43,136 nucleotides of DNA from assembly GCA_016296065.1 (NCBI GenBank), contig JAEDKA010000031.1:1-43136 (forward strand). Direction: 5' to 3'. The DNA comes from Kiritimatiellia bacterium. GTDB lineage: Bacteria; Verrucomicrobiota; Kiritimatiellia; RFP12; UBA1067. Position numbers and translations under genes: made by a program. This document shows positions 1 to 8,253 of this stretch, piece after piece (the stretch's first letter is position 1; each line of letters opens with the position of its first letter). The notes under the pieces were generated by a model. The model ran no database searches, had not been told where the DNA came from, and saw only the letters and a list, made by a program, of their open reading frames with translations.

Positions 1-15
1 ATAAGAGGCACGCCC

Positions 16-60
16 CGTGGTGTGAGAGGGGGAGTAGAACTCCCCCTACTCGATTCCACG
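16..60. terminator. Strong hairpin upstream of lysA
   Basis: Bases 27-35 (AGGGGGAGT) and 39-47 (ACTCCCCCT) form a 9-bp stem with a 3-nt loop, and an outer pair CGTGG (16-20) / CCACG (56-60) could extend it. No clear U-tract follows on either strand. It probably ends or stabilises a transcript entering from outside the window. Confidence 0.5.
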
Positions 61-82
61 CGCGGCCACCGGGCGGCATTTA

Positions 83-91
83 TGATATAAT
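83..91 (+). promoter_or_regulatory. Extended -10 promoter of lysA
   Basis: TGATATAAT is a perfect -10 hexamer (86-91) with the TGn extension. The lysA ATG lies 27 nt downstream, leaving room for the GGAG Shine-Dalgarno near 107-110. Confidence 0.7.
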
Positions 92-118
92 ATCCGCTCA
101 AAAGAATGGAGCCGAAGA

Positions 119-1411
119 ATGCGAAAACTGCCGTTTGACCTCAAATGGATCGAAGAGACCGCGAAGAAGTGGCCTACGCCTTTTCATGTCTACGACGCGA
201 AGGCAATCAGAGCCAATGCGAAGCGCCTGAAAAAAGCCTTCTCGTGGAATAAGGGATTCCGCGAGTATTTCGCGGTGAAGGCCGCGCCGAATCCGCATCT
301 CATGAAGCTCCTCAAGGAGTTTGGCTTCGGCAGCGACTGCTCGTCCATGGCGGAGCTCGTCCTCGCGGAGAAGGTCGGCAACGTGGGCGAGGCGATAATG
401 TTCACTTCGAACGACACGCCCGCGGAGGAGTTTCGCAAGGCATGGGAGCTCGGTGCAATAATCAACCTTGACGACATCACGCACTGGGACAGCGTGCTTG
501 AGGCTGTGGGCGGAACGGACGCGGTCTCGGGCGGATTGGCGCCTTTGCCGGCGGATTTGGCGAATCATGTTTTCTGCTGCCGCTACAACCCCGGTCCGCT
601 GAAGGGCGGCAACGCAATCATCGGCAAGCCCGAGGAGGCGAAGTACGGAATGACGCGCGAGCAGCTCGCCGAGTGCTACGCGAAGATGAAGGCGGCGGGC
701 GTGAAGCGCTTCGGCCTGCACACGATGGTCGCCTCGAACGAGCTTGATCCCGACTACATCGTGGACACGGCGAAGATGCTCTTTGAGCTCGTCCTCGAGC
801 TGCGCGAGAAGGTCGGCGTCGAATTCGAGTTCGTCAACATCGGCGGCGGAATCGGCATTCCCTACAAGCCCGACCAGAAGGCGATGGACCTGGAGTATGT
901 CGGACGCGGAATCGAGAAGGCGTACAAGGAGTCGATCTCCGCCGCCGGGGCTCCAGCGCTCAAGCTCTTCATGGAGTGCGGACGCTGCATCACCGGTCCG
1001 TACGGATATCTCGTCTCGAAGGTGCTGCACATCAAGAACACGTACCGCCTCTACGCCGGACTCGACGCGTGCATGTCCAATCTCATGCGCCCTGCGCTCT
1101 ACGGCGCGTACCACGAGATCGTCGTCCCGGGGAAGGAGGATTCGTCCGAGACCTCCGTCTACGACGTCACGGGATCCCTCTGCGAGAACAACGACAAGTT
1201 CGCGATTCAGCGCCTCCTGCCAGTGCTGTCCGTCGGCGACTACGTCGTGATCTGCGACGCGGGCGCGCACGGGCACGCCATGGGCTTCCAGTACAACGGC
1301 AAGCTGCGCTCGGCCGAGCTCCTCCTCGAGGAGGACGGCACGGTGCGGCAGATACGCCGCGCCGAGACGCTCGACGACTACTTCGCGACGCTCGACTTCG
1401 CCGGACTCTGA
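119..1411 (+). CDS. lysA: Diaminopimelate decarboxylase
   Basis: PLP-dependent fold-type III decarboxylase expected to convert meso-diaminopimelate to L-lysine and CO2 in the cytoplasm, the last step of lysine synthesis. The 430-residue length is normal. The PLP lysine is K54 in FAVKAAPNP. The phosphate-binding glycine loop is GGGIGIPY, and ECGR and GSLCEN in the C-terminal half match the substrate and dimer-interface motifs of LysA. DAGAHGHAM near the end is the usual AGAYG-type segment. The start at 119 is supported by a GGAG site and by an extended -10 at 83-91. The gene stands alone, and a perfect inverted repeat follows it. Arginine or carboxynorspermidine decarboxylase of the same fold is less likely given length and motifs. 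Confidence 0.9.
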   Translation: MRKLPFDLKWIEETAKKWPTPFHVYDAKAIRANAKRLKKAFSWNKGFREYFAVKAAPNPHLMKLLKEFGFGSDCSSMAELVLAEKVGNVGEAIMFTSNDTPAEEFRKAWELGAIINLDDITHWDSVLEAVGGTDAVSGGLAPLPADLANHVFCCRYNPGPLKGGNAIIGKPEEAKYGMTREQLAECYAKMKAAGVKRFGLHTMVASNELDPDYIVDTAKMLFELVLELREKVGVEFEFVNIGGGIGIPYKPDQKAMDLEYVGRGIEKAYKESISAAGAPALKLFMECGRCITGPYGYLVSKVLHIKNTYRLYAGLDACMSNLMRPALYGAYHEIVVPGKEDSSETSVYDVTGSLCENNDKFAIQRLLPVLSVGDYVVICDAGAHGHAMGFQYNGKLRSAELLLEEDGTVRQIRRAETLDDYFATLDFAGL

Positions 1412-1454
1412 CGGCGGTCGGGCGGCGGCCTGGTATGTAGCAGGTGTAAAATAA

Positions 1455-1500
1455 AAATTTCAGGTCCGATGAAGATTTTCGCTTTTCGGACCTGAAATTT
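1455..1500. terminator. 15-bp perfect inverted repeat between lysA and the hybrid kinase
   Basis: AAATTTCAGGTCCGA (1455-1469) pairs perfectly with 1486-1500 across a 16-nt loop. It can act as a bidirectional terminator for lysA, because A-rich sequence precedes it and its distal arm ends in ATTT. The last base of the arm, T1500, is also the T of the next promoter's TGn element, so it could alternatively be an operator. Confidence 0.6.
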
Positions 1501-1508
1501 GCTATAAT
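1500..1508 (+). promoter_or_regulatory. Extended -10 promoter of hybrid kinase
   Basis: TGCTATAAT (hexamer 1503-1508) directly abuts the inverted repeat. The kinase ATG at 1532 has an AGAGGAG ribosome site at about 1517-1523. Confidence 0.7.
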
Positions 1509-1531
1509 GTGCGGCAGAGAGGAGTGATGCG

Positions 1532-3361
1532 ATGCAGAACTACTTCTACTTCTATACAGCATTCACGAGTCTGGTGCTTGTCGTCCATGTCATCGTAAAC
1601 TGGCATCAGCTTGCGAACTGGCGCAACCTTAGGGTGCGCTCCGGCGCGCTGGAGTACCGCATATTCCTGGTGTGCCTTCTTTTCTCATTCATGGTAGATG
1701 TGCTTTGGGGCATATTCGCAGAGTTCAGGCTGGCCAGGCTTCTTTACGCCGACACCGTCTTCTACTTCGTGATGCTCGCGGTCTCGCTGTTTGCCTGGAC
1801 CCGCTTTGTCGTTGTCTACCTGGAGATGGCCAGGTGGGTGCGGTCGATGATGATATGGATGGGGCGCGGGCTACTGACGTTCTTCATTGCCGTGCTGCTT
1901 GTGAACGGATTCAACGAGTGCCTGTTTGGCGTGGACGTCAACGGCGAGTACTACACGGGACCGCTAAGAGACCTTGCTCACATGCTCCTAATCGGATTCA
2001 ATGCCCTGGGATCGGGGCTTGCTCTGTTCGAGTTCATCCGGTCGGAAGACAGCAACCGCCGGCACAACAAGATGGTGTTCATCTTCGGCTTGACGATGCT
2101 GGCGGCCATCACGCTGCAGTACTCCAACGCGCTGCTGCCGTATTTCTCGCTCGGATGCCTCCTTGGCTGCTGCCTTCTGCACGTGTTCCTCGTCGAGGAG
2201 GTGCGGGACGAAATGCACCAGAAGGAGATGCTGGCGCGCGACTACGAGGCGCAGCTCGATTCCGAGCGCAAGGCCGCGCAGGCGAAGAGCCTCTTCTTCT
2301 CCACGGTGTCGCACGACATCCGCACGCCGCTCAACGCCATCATCGGCTTTTCGGACCTGCTCGACCAGGGCGTTTCGGACGAGGAGGAGCGCAGAAGCTA
2401 CATCTCGTCGATCCGCTCCAGCGGAAAGGTGCTCGCGCGACTGGTGAACGACATGCTAGACCTCTCGAAGATGGAGTGCGGGAAGCTTGAGATACTGACC
2501 GAGCCTACCGACGTGCCGAAGCTTGTGTGCGAAGTCGTCGCCGCGTGTGAGGTCGCGCGTGCGCGCAAGTCACTCAATCTGCGGACCGAGATCGGCGACA
2601 TGCCGATTCTCGAAGTTGACCCGCAGCGCATAAGGCAGATCATCTTCAACCTGTTGTCGAACGCTTACAAGTACACGGACGAGGGCACGGTGACGGTTCA
2701 GGCCGACTGGCAGGACGACGGCACGCTGACCATTTCCGTCTCGGACACCGGAAAGGGCATTACGAAGGAGAACATCTCCCGCATACTCCAGCCGTTCGTC
2801 CAGGTTGTCGACAAGAACCACCGCGACGGAACGGGGCTGGGGCTGCCGATATGCCACCGTCTCGCCTCGCTCATGGGCGGCGACCTGTCCGTCCACTCCG
2901 AAGTGGGCGTCGGCTCGACCTTCACCGTGACGCTCCGAAACGTCAAGACCTCCCAGGGGAAGGCTCACGCGGAGGAGGCCGATGTTCGCGTGCCGCGCTG
3001 CGCGCACGCGCCGTCGCGCGTGCTCATCGCCGACGATTCGGCGGTCAACCGCACTGTCCTCAAGGCGCTGCTCTCGAAATGCGGGATGACGGATGTCGTG
3101 ATGGCGGCGAACGGACGAGAGGCGCTGGAGAAACTGGACGGTGATCCCAAGATCGACCTCGTGTTCTCCGATCTCTGGATGCCGGAGCTTGACGGCTACG
3201 GACTTGTCCGCGCCATCCGCTCGGAGGCCAAGCGCTCCAGCCTGCCCGTCTATCTGGTCACCGCCGACGTAGAGGCACGCTCCAAGGCTGAAACCTGCGG
3301 CTTCACCGGCGTTCTCCTCAAGCCCATCACGCTCGACAAGCTCCGCTCGCTTTTCGTGTAG
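1532..3361 (+). CDS. Membrane hybrid histidine kinase with receiver domain
   Basis: Signal-transducing kinase of 609 residues. The first ~225 residues are strongly hydrophobic and hold about seven membrane segments, like a 7TM-type sensor. A short linker rich in charged and Gln residues leads to the HisKA domain with phospho-accepting H261 (STVSHDIRTPLN). The catalytic domain has N-box LLSNAYKYT, G1 DTGKG and G2 GTGLGL, all intact. The C-terminal receiver (about 495-609) has acidic DD residues, phospho-acceptor D547 (SDLWMPELDGY) and the conserved Lys in KPIT. No DNA-binding output is attached and no response regulator is adjacent, so phosphate presumably goes to a distant phosphotransfer protein, or the receiver is self-regulatory. 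The ligand cannot be told from sequence. The pseudogene begins 2 nt after its stop. Confidence 0.88.
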   Translation: MQNYFYFYTAFTSLVLVVHVIVNWHQLANWRNLRVRSGALEYRIFLVCLLFSFMVDVLWGIFAEFRLARLLYADTVFYFVMLAVSLFAWTRFVVVYLEMARWVRSMMIWMGRGLLTFFIAVLLVNGFNECLFGVDVNGEYYTGPLRDLAHMLLIGFNALGSGLALFEFIRSEDSNRRHNKMVFIFGLTMLAAITLQYSNALLPYFSLGCLLGCCLLHVFLVEEVRDEMHQKEMLARDYEAQLDSERKAAQAKSLFFSTVSHDIRTPLNAIIGFSDLLDQGVSDEEERRSYISSIRSSGKVLARLVNDMLDLSKMECGKLEILTEPTDVPKLVCEVVAACEVARARKSLNLRTEIGDMPILEVDPQRIRQIIFNLLSNAYKYTDEGTVTVQADWQDDGTLTISVSDTGKGITKENISRILQPFVQVVDKNHRDGTGLGLPICHRLASLMGGDLSVHSEVGVGSTFTVTLRNVKTSQGKAHAEEADVRVPRCAHAPSRVLIADDSAVNRTVLKALLSKCGMTDVVMAANGREALEKLDGDPKIDLVFSDLWMPELDGYGLVRAIRSEAKRSSLPVYLVTADVEARSKAETCGFTGVLLKPITLDKLRSLFV

Positions 3362-3362
3362 A

Positions 3363-3949
3363 ATGAAACACGGCGAAACAGTTGGCGGCTACCGCATCGT
3401 CCGGCGCATCGGCGTTGGCGGAATGGGCGAGGTGTTCGAAGTCGAACACCTGGCGCTCGGTAGCTGGGTGTCGTTTTCTTCCGACTTTTGACCGGGCTCT
3501 GGTACGAACCCGGAACCGATGCGCTGCGGCTTCTCGAACCGTTCGAAGGTCCGTGGAGCAAGCTTCTCCCTCCAATGCTCGCCGCCGACCCCGCAAAAAG
3601 GCCGGTAAGGTTGTCAGAGTTTCTGCGGGAGGTGCGGGCGAACACAGTTCGTCCACGCATGGCTGTTTTGAAGCATCCTAGGTTTATGTGCTTTTCTTTG
3701 GCGGCGCTTGCGACGCTTTGCGCCGTGCTCCTCTATCGCGCCGCTTCCCCCAGTCATGCATTACATTTTAAATCGGTTTCGGCTCAGCCCATCTTTTTCG
3801 ACCTCGGCTCCAACGTTCGCATTGAAATGGTCGAGTGCAAATCACCTGGCGGCAATCGCTTCTGGATCGGCGCAAGCCACGTTACGAACGCCGAGTGGCT
3901 GCGCGTAACGGGCAACAAACGCGATGGCGTGGATGACGAACCGGGTTGA
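3363..3949 (+). pseudogene. Decayed Ser/Thr kinase - SUMF1-like fusion
   Basis: Two out-of-frame fragments of one ancestral gene. Codons from 3363 to 3491 encode the start of a Hanks-type kinase (YRIVRRIGVGGMGEVFEVEH, a glycine-rich loop) and stop at TGA 3489-3491. In another frame, about 3488-3949 encodes the end of a kinase domain (MLAADPAKRP, subdomain XI), a single membrane segment (FMCFSLAALATLCAVLLY) and the first ~50 residues of a formylglycine-generating-enzyme/SUMF1-like domain (HVTNAEWLRVTG). Everything between the Gly loop and subdomain XI is missing, including the HRD and DFG motifs, and the SUMF1 part is cut short. Intact kinase-SUMF1 fusions occur in Planctomycetes/Verrucomicrobia-type genomes. 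It begins 2 nt after the hybrid kinase stop. Translation of either fragment would not give an active enzyme. Confidence 0.8.
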
Positions 3950-4072
3950 TAGTGCGTGGTGAGTGGATGATTTCCTTGCATGCTTTTTGCTTGATCTTGG
4001 TTTCAACCTCTCTAATCCTACGAAAGCGATGAGTGTTGCCTTTTGGACGATGTTCCCAGAGGGGGTATCGCG
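3950..4072. other. Intergenic stretch between convergent gene ends
   Basis: These 123 bases follow the truncated SUMF1 fragment and precede the AlkD stop. I see no clear terminator, promoter or RNA. They may contain eroded remains of the missing SUMF1 C-terminus, but I could not match family motifs. Confidence 0.4.
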
Positions 4073-4795
4073 TCATCTTTCTATGTCTCTGCCGGTTAGA
4101 TATGATTTCCGAAGGGGCTCGGGAAAGCGCTCGATGGCGTAGCGGAGCATGGTTCTGGGCATGGTTGCCAGGCGGGGCTTCAGATAGGCCTCGAGGATTT
4201 TCCGGTCGCGTTTTCCGACTTCGCGCAGCATCCATCCGACAGCCTTGTGGATCAGGTCGTGCGGATGCGTCATGAGCCTGTCGGCGATCGCCAGCGTATG
4301 GCAGAAATCGCCGTGGCGGATGAACTGTATCGTCGTCACTATCGCAATGCGGTTCTCCCAGAGCGAGCAGGCGGGAGATGCCATCTCGTAGAGAAGGGTG
4401 CAGTCTCTGCCGAGAAGCCAGTTCCCCAGCAGCTCGTAGCAGGAAAGATCGACAAGGTCCCAGTTGTTGATGAATTCCGTGTTGGCAAGATAGATGTCGA
4501 CGCACTTGCGCTGTTCTTCCGGACGCTTCTTCGCGAGCTTGAACCTGCGGACTAGCGCGAGAAGGGCCGCGAGGCGGATTTCGTGGTAAGGCGATGCGAC
4601 AAGGCGTTCGATTTCGGCGAATGAGCACGACTCCGCATGCCTGCGAACGAGCGCCCGCACCTGCGGAACCTTCACGCCGAGGAACCGGTCTCCCTCTCCG
4701 TACTGTCCCTTGCCGGTTTTAAAGAAACGCATCAGCACCTCGCGCTGTTCGTTATTCGCCAGTGCCTTGATGTCTTGCTCAAGCTGTGTTTTCAT
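4073..4795 (-). CDS. AlkD-family DNA alkylation repair enzyme
   Basis: HEAT-like-repeat DNA glycosylase of 240 residues, expected to remove positively charged alkylated purines such as 3- and 7-alkyl bases. It is all-helical in composition, and its length is typical for AlkD (about 230-240). The residues that line the AlkD active site are present: W112 and D116 in NNWDLVDL, W188 and R191 in GWMLREVGKRD, corresponding to W109/D113/W187/R190 of Bacillus cereus AlkD (correspondence inferred from motif and spacing). The start at 4795 fits a promoter TGGTAGAAT only 7 nt upstream, so the mRNA is probably leaderless. It is divergent from the nitroreductase and not part of an operon. Confidence 0.9.
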   Translation of the reverse strand: MKTQLEQDIKALANNEQREVLMRFFKTGKGQYGEGDRFLGVKVPQVRALVRRHAESCSFAEIERLVASPYHEIRLAALLALVRRFKLAKKRPEEQRKCVDIYLANTEFINNWDLVDLSCYELLGNWLLGRDCTLLYEMASPACSLWENRIAIVTTIQFIRHGDFCHTLAIADRLMTHPHDLIHKAVGWMLREVGKRDRKILEAYLKPRLATMPRTMLRYAIERFPEPLRKSYLTGRDIER

Positions 4796-4802
4796 GGCTT
4801 AT

Positions 4803-4811
4803 ATTCTACCA
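4803..4811 (-). promoter_or_regulatory. Extended -10 promoter of alkD-like gene
   Basis: Minus-strand TGGTAGAAT (hexamer 4803-4808). Seven nucleotides separate it from the ATG at 4795, which predicts a leaderless transcript. Confidence 0.6.
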
Positions 4812-4859
4812 TAACCACCGAGATAATGCTCCGGGCGCCTGCACCAGATCGCGCGGATA

Positions 4860-4868
4860 TGGTATAAT
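4860..4868 (+). promoter_or_regulatory. Extended -10 promoter of nitroreductase
   Basis: TGGTATAAT with the hexamer at 4863-4868. The ATG at 4875 is only 6 nt away and has no Shine-Dalgarno, so transcription should begin at or next to the start codon. Confidence 0.7.
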
Positions 4869-4874
4869 GTTTAC

Positions 4875-5534
4875 ATGGAAAAGAAATATGTGACGCGGCG
4901 GCGCTTCATGGAAGGCGCGTCTGCGGCCGCAGTACTGGCGGCGGCGGGGTGCTCGGACGGCGCAGGCGAAAACATCAACTTAAAGAAGGAGGGCGACGGC
5001 ATGGAATTCAGCGAACTGATCGAGGCGCGCAGGAGCGTTCGTCGGTATGCTAAGAGCGAGATATCAAAGGACGAGATGGAGAAGATCGTCGCGGACGCGC
5101 TCAACGCGCCGAGCTGGAAGAACAGCGAGACGACTCGCTACTACGCGGCGATCGGAGACGAGGCGAAGGCGCGGATGTGGAAAGAGGCGCTTCCCACCTT
5201 CAACGCGGCGAACTCCGCAGACGCAGCCGCGCTCGTGGCGGTGACGTTCGTGCCGGGCGAAAGCGGCTTCAACGGCGGTGCTCCCGCGAACGAGCTTGGC
5301 GACATGTGGGGCGCCTACGACTGCGGCCTCGCCTCGTCGTACTTCATCCTTGCCGCGAAGAACCGTGGCTGGGACACGCTAATCATGGGAATCCGCGACA
5401 CAGCCAAGGTCAAGTCGATCCTCGGCATTCCGGCAGAAGAGACTCTCATGTCCGTCATTGCCGTCGGCAAGGCCGCAGTAAAACCAATCAAGGTTCCGCG
5501 CAAGCCAATCGCAGAGGTACTCAAGACGGTCTGA
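4875..5534 (+). CDS. Exported nitroreductase-family flavoprotein
   Basis: FMN-dependent NAD(P)H oxidoreductase of the nitroreductase superfamily, 219 residues. Residues 1-26 form a leader with consecutive arginines (TRRRF), a hydrophobic stretch and a lipobox ending AAAGC26, so the protein is predicted to be exported, possibly by Tat, and lipid-anchored. A polar linker to residue 42 leads into the catalytic domain, which starts MEFSELIEARRSVRRY with the Arg/Ser FMN-binding signature; WGAYDCGLASSYFILAA and a C-terminal GKAAVKP segment follow. The full-length start has no Shine-Dalgarno but a -10 six bases upstream. Inside, AAGGAGG at 4986-4992 precedes ATG 5001 (residue 43), exactly where an ordinary ~177-residue nitroreductase would begin. 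Substrate unknown; quinones or nitro compounds are possible. Confidence 0.85.
   Translation: MEKKYVTRRRFMEGASAAAVLAAAGCSDGAGENINLKKEGDGMEFSELIEARRSVRRYAKSEISKDEMEKIVADALNAPSWKNSETTRYYAAIGDEAKARMWKEALPTFNAANSADAAALVAVTFVPGESGFNGGAPANELGDMWGAYDCGLASSYFILAAKNRGWDTLIMGIRDTAKVKSILGIPAEETLMSVIAVGKAAVKPIKVPRKPIAEVLKTV
4986..5003 (+). promoter_or_regulatory. Internal ribosome site and start in nitroreductase
   Basis: AAGGAGG (4986-4992) is followed after 8 nt by in-frame ATG 5001. It lies at the junction between the export leader/linker and the nitroreductase domain and could yield a leaderless cytosolic enzyme of about 177 residues. Confidence 0.6.
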
Positions 5535-5545
5535 AACTGCGGCGC

Positions 5546-6445
5546 TCAGTCCCGGCTGAAGGATTTTGTGTCCTTCGACCGGATGGCGGCGAGAAGGGCG
5601 CTTGCAGCAGGAGGAAGCGCGGCGTTTCTGCGCCAGGCGAGGTATACGTCGCTCGTGAGCGCTGGCGCAAACGGACGGAACACGAGGCTGTTGGCGAATT
5701 CCTGCGGCATCACGCCGTCTATGCAGACCGCCGCGCCCATTCCTGACTCGACGAACATGGCTGCATTGTAGAGGAGGTTGTACGTCGCGACGATGTGCAG
5801 CCTGGCGAACGGACAGCCAAGCCAACCGGAAATGAACTCGCGCACCATTGCCTGGCGGGAACTGACGAGCGGCGTGGATTTCACGTCCTTTGGCGAGATT
5901 CGTCGCTTCGCGGCAAGGGGCGAATCCTTTCTGACTGCAAGTCCCCAGCGGTGCGTGTAGGGAAGCGTAAGATAGTCAAAGCCGCTGTAGCGTCCGGGGC
6001 CAATCAGCACGCCGAAGTCGAGCGTACCGTTCTGAAGATGGGCAAGGATGTCCTCTCCGTTTCCAGAGGAAATCGAGAAGCGCAGGCGCGGATTCCCGCG
6101 GCAGAGTTCCGCAGCCGCTTCGGCTATGAAGCGGAACGCCGGCGTCTCCCCGGCACCTATGGAGACCGTGCCGGCTACTTCGCCTGTGCCGTCCGCCCTG
6201 ATTTCCGCCTCCGTGCGGTCGGCGAGATCCACGAGATCGTCAGCGCGGCGCTTCAGGGCAGATCCTTTCTCCGTCAGGGCGATACCTCGAGCGCAGCGCT
6301 CGAAAAGCTTGTGGCCGAGCTCGTCCTCGAGCGCGGCGAGCTGCATGGAGAGGGCGGGCTGCGAGACGTGAAGCCGCGCAGCGGCCTTCGTGATGCTGCC
6401 TTCATCGGCGACAGTAAGAAAGTACCTGAGTATCCTTAAGTCCAT
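5546..6445 (-). CDS. LysR-type transcriptional regulator
   Basis: DNA-binding regulator of 299 residues, the normal LysR length. The winged helix-turn-helix is at residues 1-60 (LRYFLTVADEGSITKAAARL followed by HVSQPALSMQLAALEDELG). The rest is a two-lobed effector domain (about 90-295) beginning GTVSIGAGE. It is divergent from the alpha/beta hydrolase across an AT-rich 144-bp region, the usual arrangement for autoregulation and control of the neighbour, and convergent with the nitroreductase (11 bp between stops). The likely regulon is the hydrolase-cyclophilin-acetyltransferase run; this is inferred from position. A -10 (TGATATATT) lies 7 nt upstream of the ATG, again predicting a leaderless mRNA. 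Confidence 0.92.
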   Translation of the reverse strand: MDLRILRYFLTVADEGSITKAAARLHVSQPALSMQLAALEDELGHKLFERCARGIALTEKGSALKRRADDLVDLADRTEAEIRADGTGEVAGTVSIGAGETPAFRFIAEAAAELCRGNPRLRFSISSGNGEDILAHLQNGTLDFGVLIGPGRYSGFDYLTLPYTHRWGLAVRKDSPLAAKRRISPKDVKSTPLVSSRQAMVREFISGWLGCPFARLHIVATYNLLYNAAMFVESGMGAAVCIDGVMPQEFANSLVFRPFAPALTSDVYLAWRRNAALPPAASALLAAIRSKDTKSFSRD

Positions 6446-6589
6446 ACCGCATAATATATCATATTCATGTATAAGTGTAAATTATGTGATTCAATAATAA
6501 ATCTGTATTTGTTATTTGTACTGAAACCGTATATACTATTTGTGTTTTCTTATTTCCGCCTCAACAGGTCAACGACAAGGAGAATGAAG
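6446..6589. promoter_or_regulatory. AT-rich divergent regulatory region
   Basis: This is the most AT-rich stretch nearby. Minus strand: TGATATATT at 6453-6461 for the LysR gene, 7 nt from its ATG. Plus strand: TTGTTA (6509-6514), a 17-nt spacer and TATACT (6532-6537) for the hydrolase. The LysR protein probably binds here; I could not fix a single T-N11-A site with confidence. Confidence 0.55.
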
Positions 6590-7630
6590 ATGATGAAAGA
6601 ACTTGCGATGGCGACATTTGTCGCAGGAGGAGTCTGCGCAGCGGATGCGACAGGCACGTCCCTCACGCTCACGCAGGAGTGGGACAAGGTGTTTCCCAAG
6701 TCCGACAGGGTGAAACACTCCAAGGTGACGTTCAGGAACCGCTTCGGCATCACGCTTGCGGCGGACGTGTACAAGCCGAAGGCGGGGAGCGGAAAGTTTG
6801 CGGCCATCGCGGTGTCGGGTCCGTTTGGCGCGGTGAAGGAGCAGTCGAGCGGCCTCTACGCGCAGACGCTCGCGGAGCGCGGATTCCTGACCATCGCGTT
6901 TGATCCGTCCTACACCGGCGAGAGCGGCGGCACTCCACGCTATGTGGCTTCGCCCGACATCAACACGGAGGATTTTCAGGCGGCGGTGGACTATCTCATC
7001 TCGCGCGACGACGTTGACGCCGACAAGATCGGCATCCTCGGCATCTGCGGATGGGGCGGTCTCGCCCTCAACGCGGCGGCGGTCGATACGCGTGTCAAGG
7101 CGACGGTTGCCTCGACGATGTATGACATGACGCGCGTGACAGCGAACGGCTATTTCGACAAGGAGGACAGCGCGGCGGCGCGCAAGGCGAAGAAGAATGC
7201 GATGAATGCCCAGCGCATCAAAGACTTCAAATCAGGAACGTACGAGCTTGGCGGCGGCGTTCCTGACAAGCTGCCGGATGACGCGCCGCAGTTCGTGAAG
7301 GACTACTACGCCTACTACAAGACGCCGCGCGGCTACCATGCGCGCTCGCTCAACTCGAACGGCGGATGGAACAAGACCTCGGCGCTTTCGTTCATAAACG
7401 CGAAATTGCTTGCCTACGCGGGCGAGATCGAGAACGCGGTGATGGTACTGCACGGCGAGAAGGCGCATAGCCGCTATTTCGGCGAGGATGCCTTCAAGAT
7501 GCTCAAGGGCGAGAACAAGGAACTTGTCATCGTTCCCGGCGCGTCGCACTGCGACCTCTACGACGGCGGAGGCAAGGGCGCAATTCCCTTCGACCGCATC
7601 GAGGCGTTCTACAGGAAGCACCTCAAGTAA
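6590..7630 (+). CDS. Exported alpha/beta hydrolase, dienelactone hydrolase-like
   Basis: Alpha/beta-hydrolase of about 346 residues. A short signal-like segment (MATFVAGGVCAADA) at the N-terminus suggests export. The nucleophile elbow is GICGWGG with Cys153 in place of the usual serine, as in dienelactone hydrolases and related YcjY-like proteins; the acid and His are probably supplied later, with the His in PGASHCD near the C-terminus. The start at 6590 is chosen because AAGGAG (6577-6582) is 7 nt upstream; an ATG at 6584 is too close and the open frame back to 6467 runs through the promoter. It is divergent from the LysR gene and followed after 9 nt by the cyclophilin-like gene. Related hydrolases often neighbour LysR, flavodoxin and aldo/keto reductase genes in anaerobes. 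Substrate unknown. Confidence 0.82.
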   Translation: MMKELAMATFVAGGVCAADATGTSLTLTQEWDKVFPKSDRVKHSKVTFRNRFGITLAADVYKPKAGSGKFAAIAVSGPFGAVKEQSSGLYAQTLAERGFLTIAFDPSYTGESGGTPRYVASPDINTEDFQAAVDYLISRDDVDADKIGILGICGWGGLALNAAAVDTRVKATVASTMYDMTRVTANGYFDKEDSAAARKAKKNAMNAQRIKDFKSGTYELGGGVPDKLPDDAPQFVKDYYAYYKTPRGYHARSLNSNGGWNKTSALSFINAKLLAYAGEIENAVMVLHGEKAHSRYFGEDAFKMLKGENKELVIVPGASHCDLYDGGGKGAIPFDRIEAFYRKHLK

Positions 7631-7639
7631 GATAGAACC

Positions 7640-8251
7640 ATGAATTCCATCTCGAAACTTACAATGGCCGCAATCACTTCTGCCGGGATGATTGGTGCGG
7701 CGCTCGCGGACACGGCGATAGTCGTGTCCGTAGGGGAAAGCCGCTTTGCCGCGAAAGTCGCGAACACCGAAACAGGGCGCGCCTTTCTCGACAAGCTCCC
7801 GCTAACAATCTCCATGGCTGAGCTCAACGGCAACGAGAAGTACGCCTATGGTGTCTCGTTGCCGACCTCCGCACAATACTACAACACGATCGAGGCGGGT
7901 GACCTCATGCTGTACGGGTCGAATTGCCTCGTGCTGTTCTACGGTTCTGCAGGCGGTTATTCCTACACGAGGATCGGGAAGCTCGTCTCTACGGCCGGAC
8001 TGGCGGCGGCGGTCGGTTCTGGCTCTGCGTCCGTGACGTTTGAGAAGGTTGTCTTGAATGCAACGATCAAGATGAACGGCGGTAAACCGGAAGTGGGCGT
8101 CGATACGAATCTTCCGTCAAGCGTCACCATCACGAAACTCGCGGCCACGGCGCTTCCCGCGGCCGAAAGCGACTGGAGGGACTACGCCGCGCTCTCCGAC
8201 ATGGAGCGCGCCAAATGCCGATTCTTCAAACTCAACGCGGAGATAGATTGA
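7640..8251 (+). CDS. Exported cyclophilin-like fold protein
   Basis: A 203-residue protein with a signal peptide (residues 1-23, ending GAALA-DT). Residues 24-115 match the small cyclophilin-like fold family seen beside redox genes in anaerobes: a beta-rich start (VSVGESRFAAKVANTETGRA), then LPLTISMAELNGNEKYAYGV, then GDLMLYGSNCLVLFY. Usual members end about here; this one carries an extra ~75-residue C-terminal part of unknown function finishing KCRFFKLNAEID. The family has no proven enzyme activity and its role is unknown. It lies 9 nt after the hydrolase and 2 nt before the acetyltransferase start, so it is co-transcribed with both. Confidence 0.7.
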   Translation: MNSISKLTMAAITSAGMIGAALADTAIVVSVGESRFAAKVANTETGRAFLDKLPLTISMAELNGNEKYAYGVSLPTSAQYYNTIEAGDLMLYGSNCLVLFYGSAGGYSYTRIGKLVSTAGLAAAVGSGSASVTFEKVVLNATIKMNGGKPEVGVDTNLPSSVTITKLAATALPAAESDWRDYAALSDMERAKCRFFKLNAEID

Positions 8252-8253
8252 CG

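Noticed and set aside
3382..3681. Small open frames over the pseudogene
   Set aside because: Ser/Arg-rich readings in wrong frames; the kinase and SUMF1 motifs lie in the other two frames.
6467..6589. Longer start for the alpha/beta hydrolase
   Set aside because: The added residues come from the AT-rich promoter region; AAGGAG fits the start at 6590.
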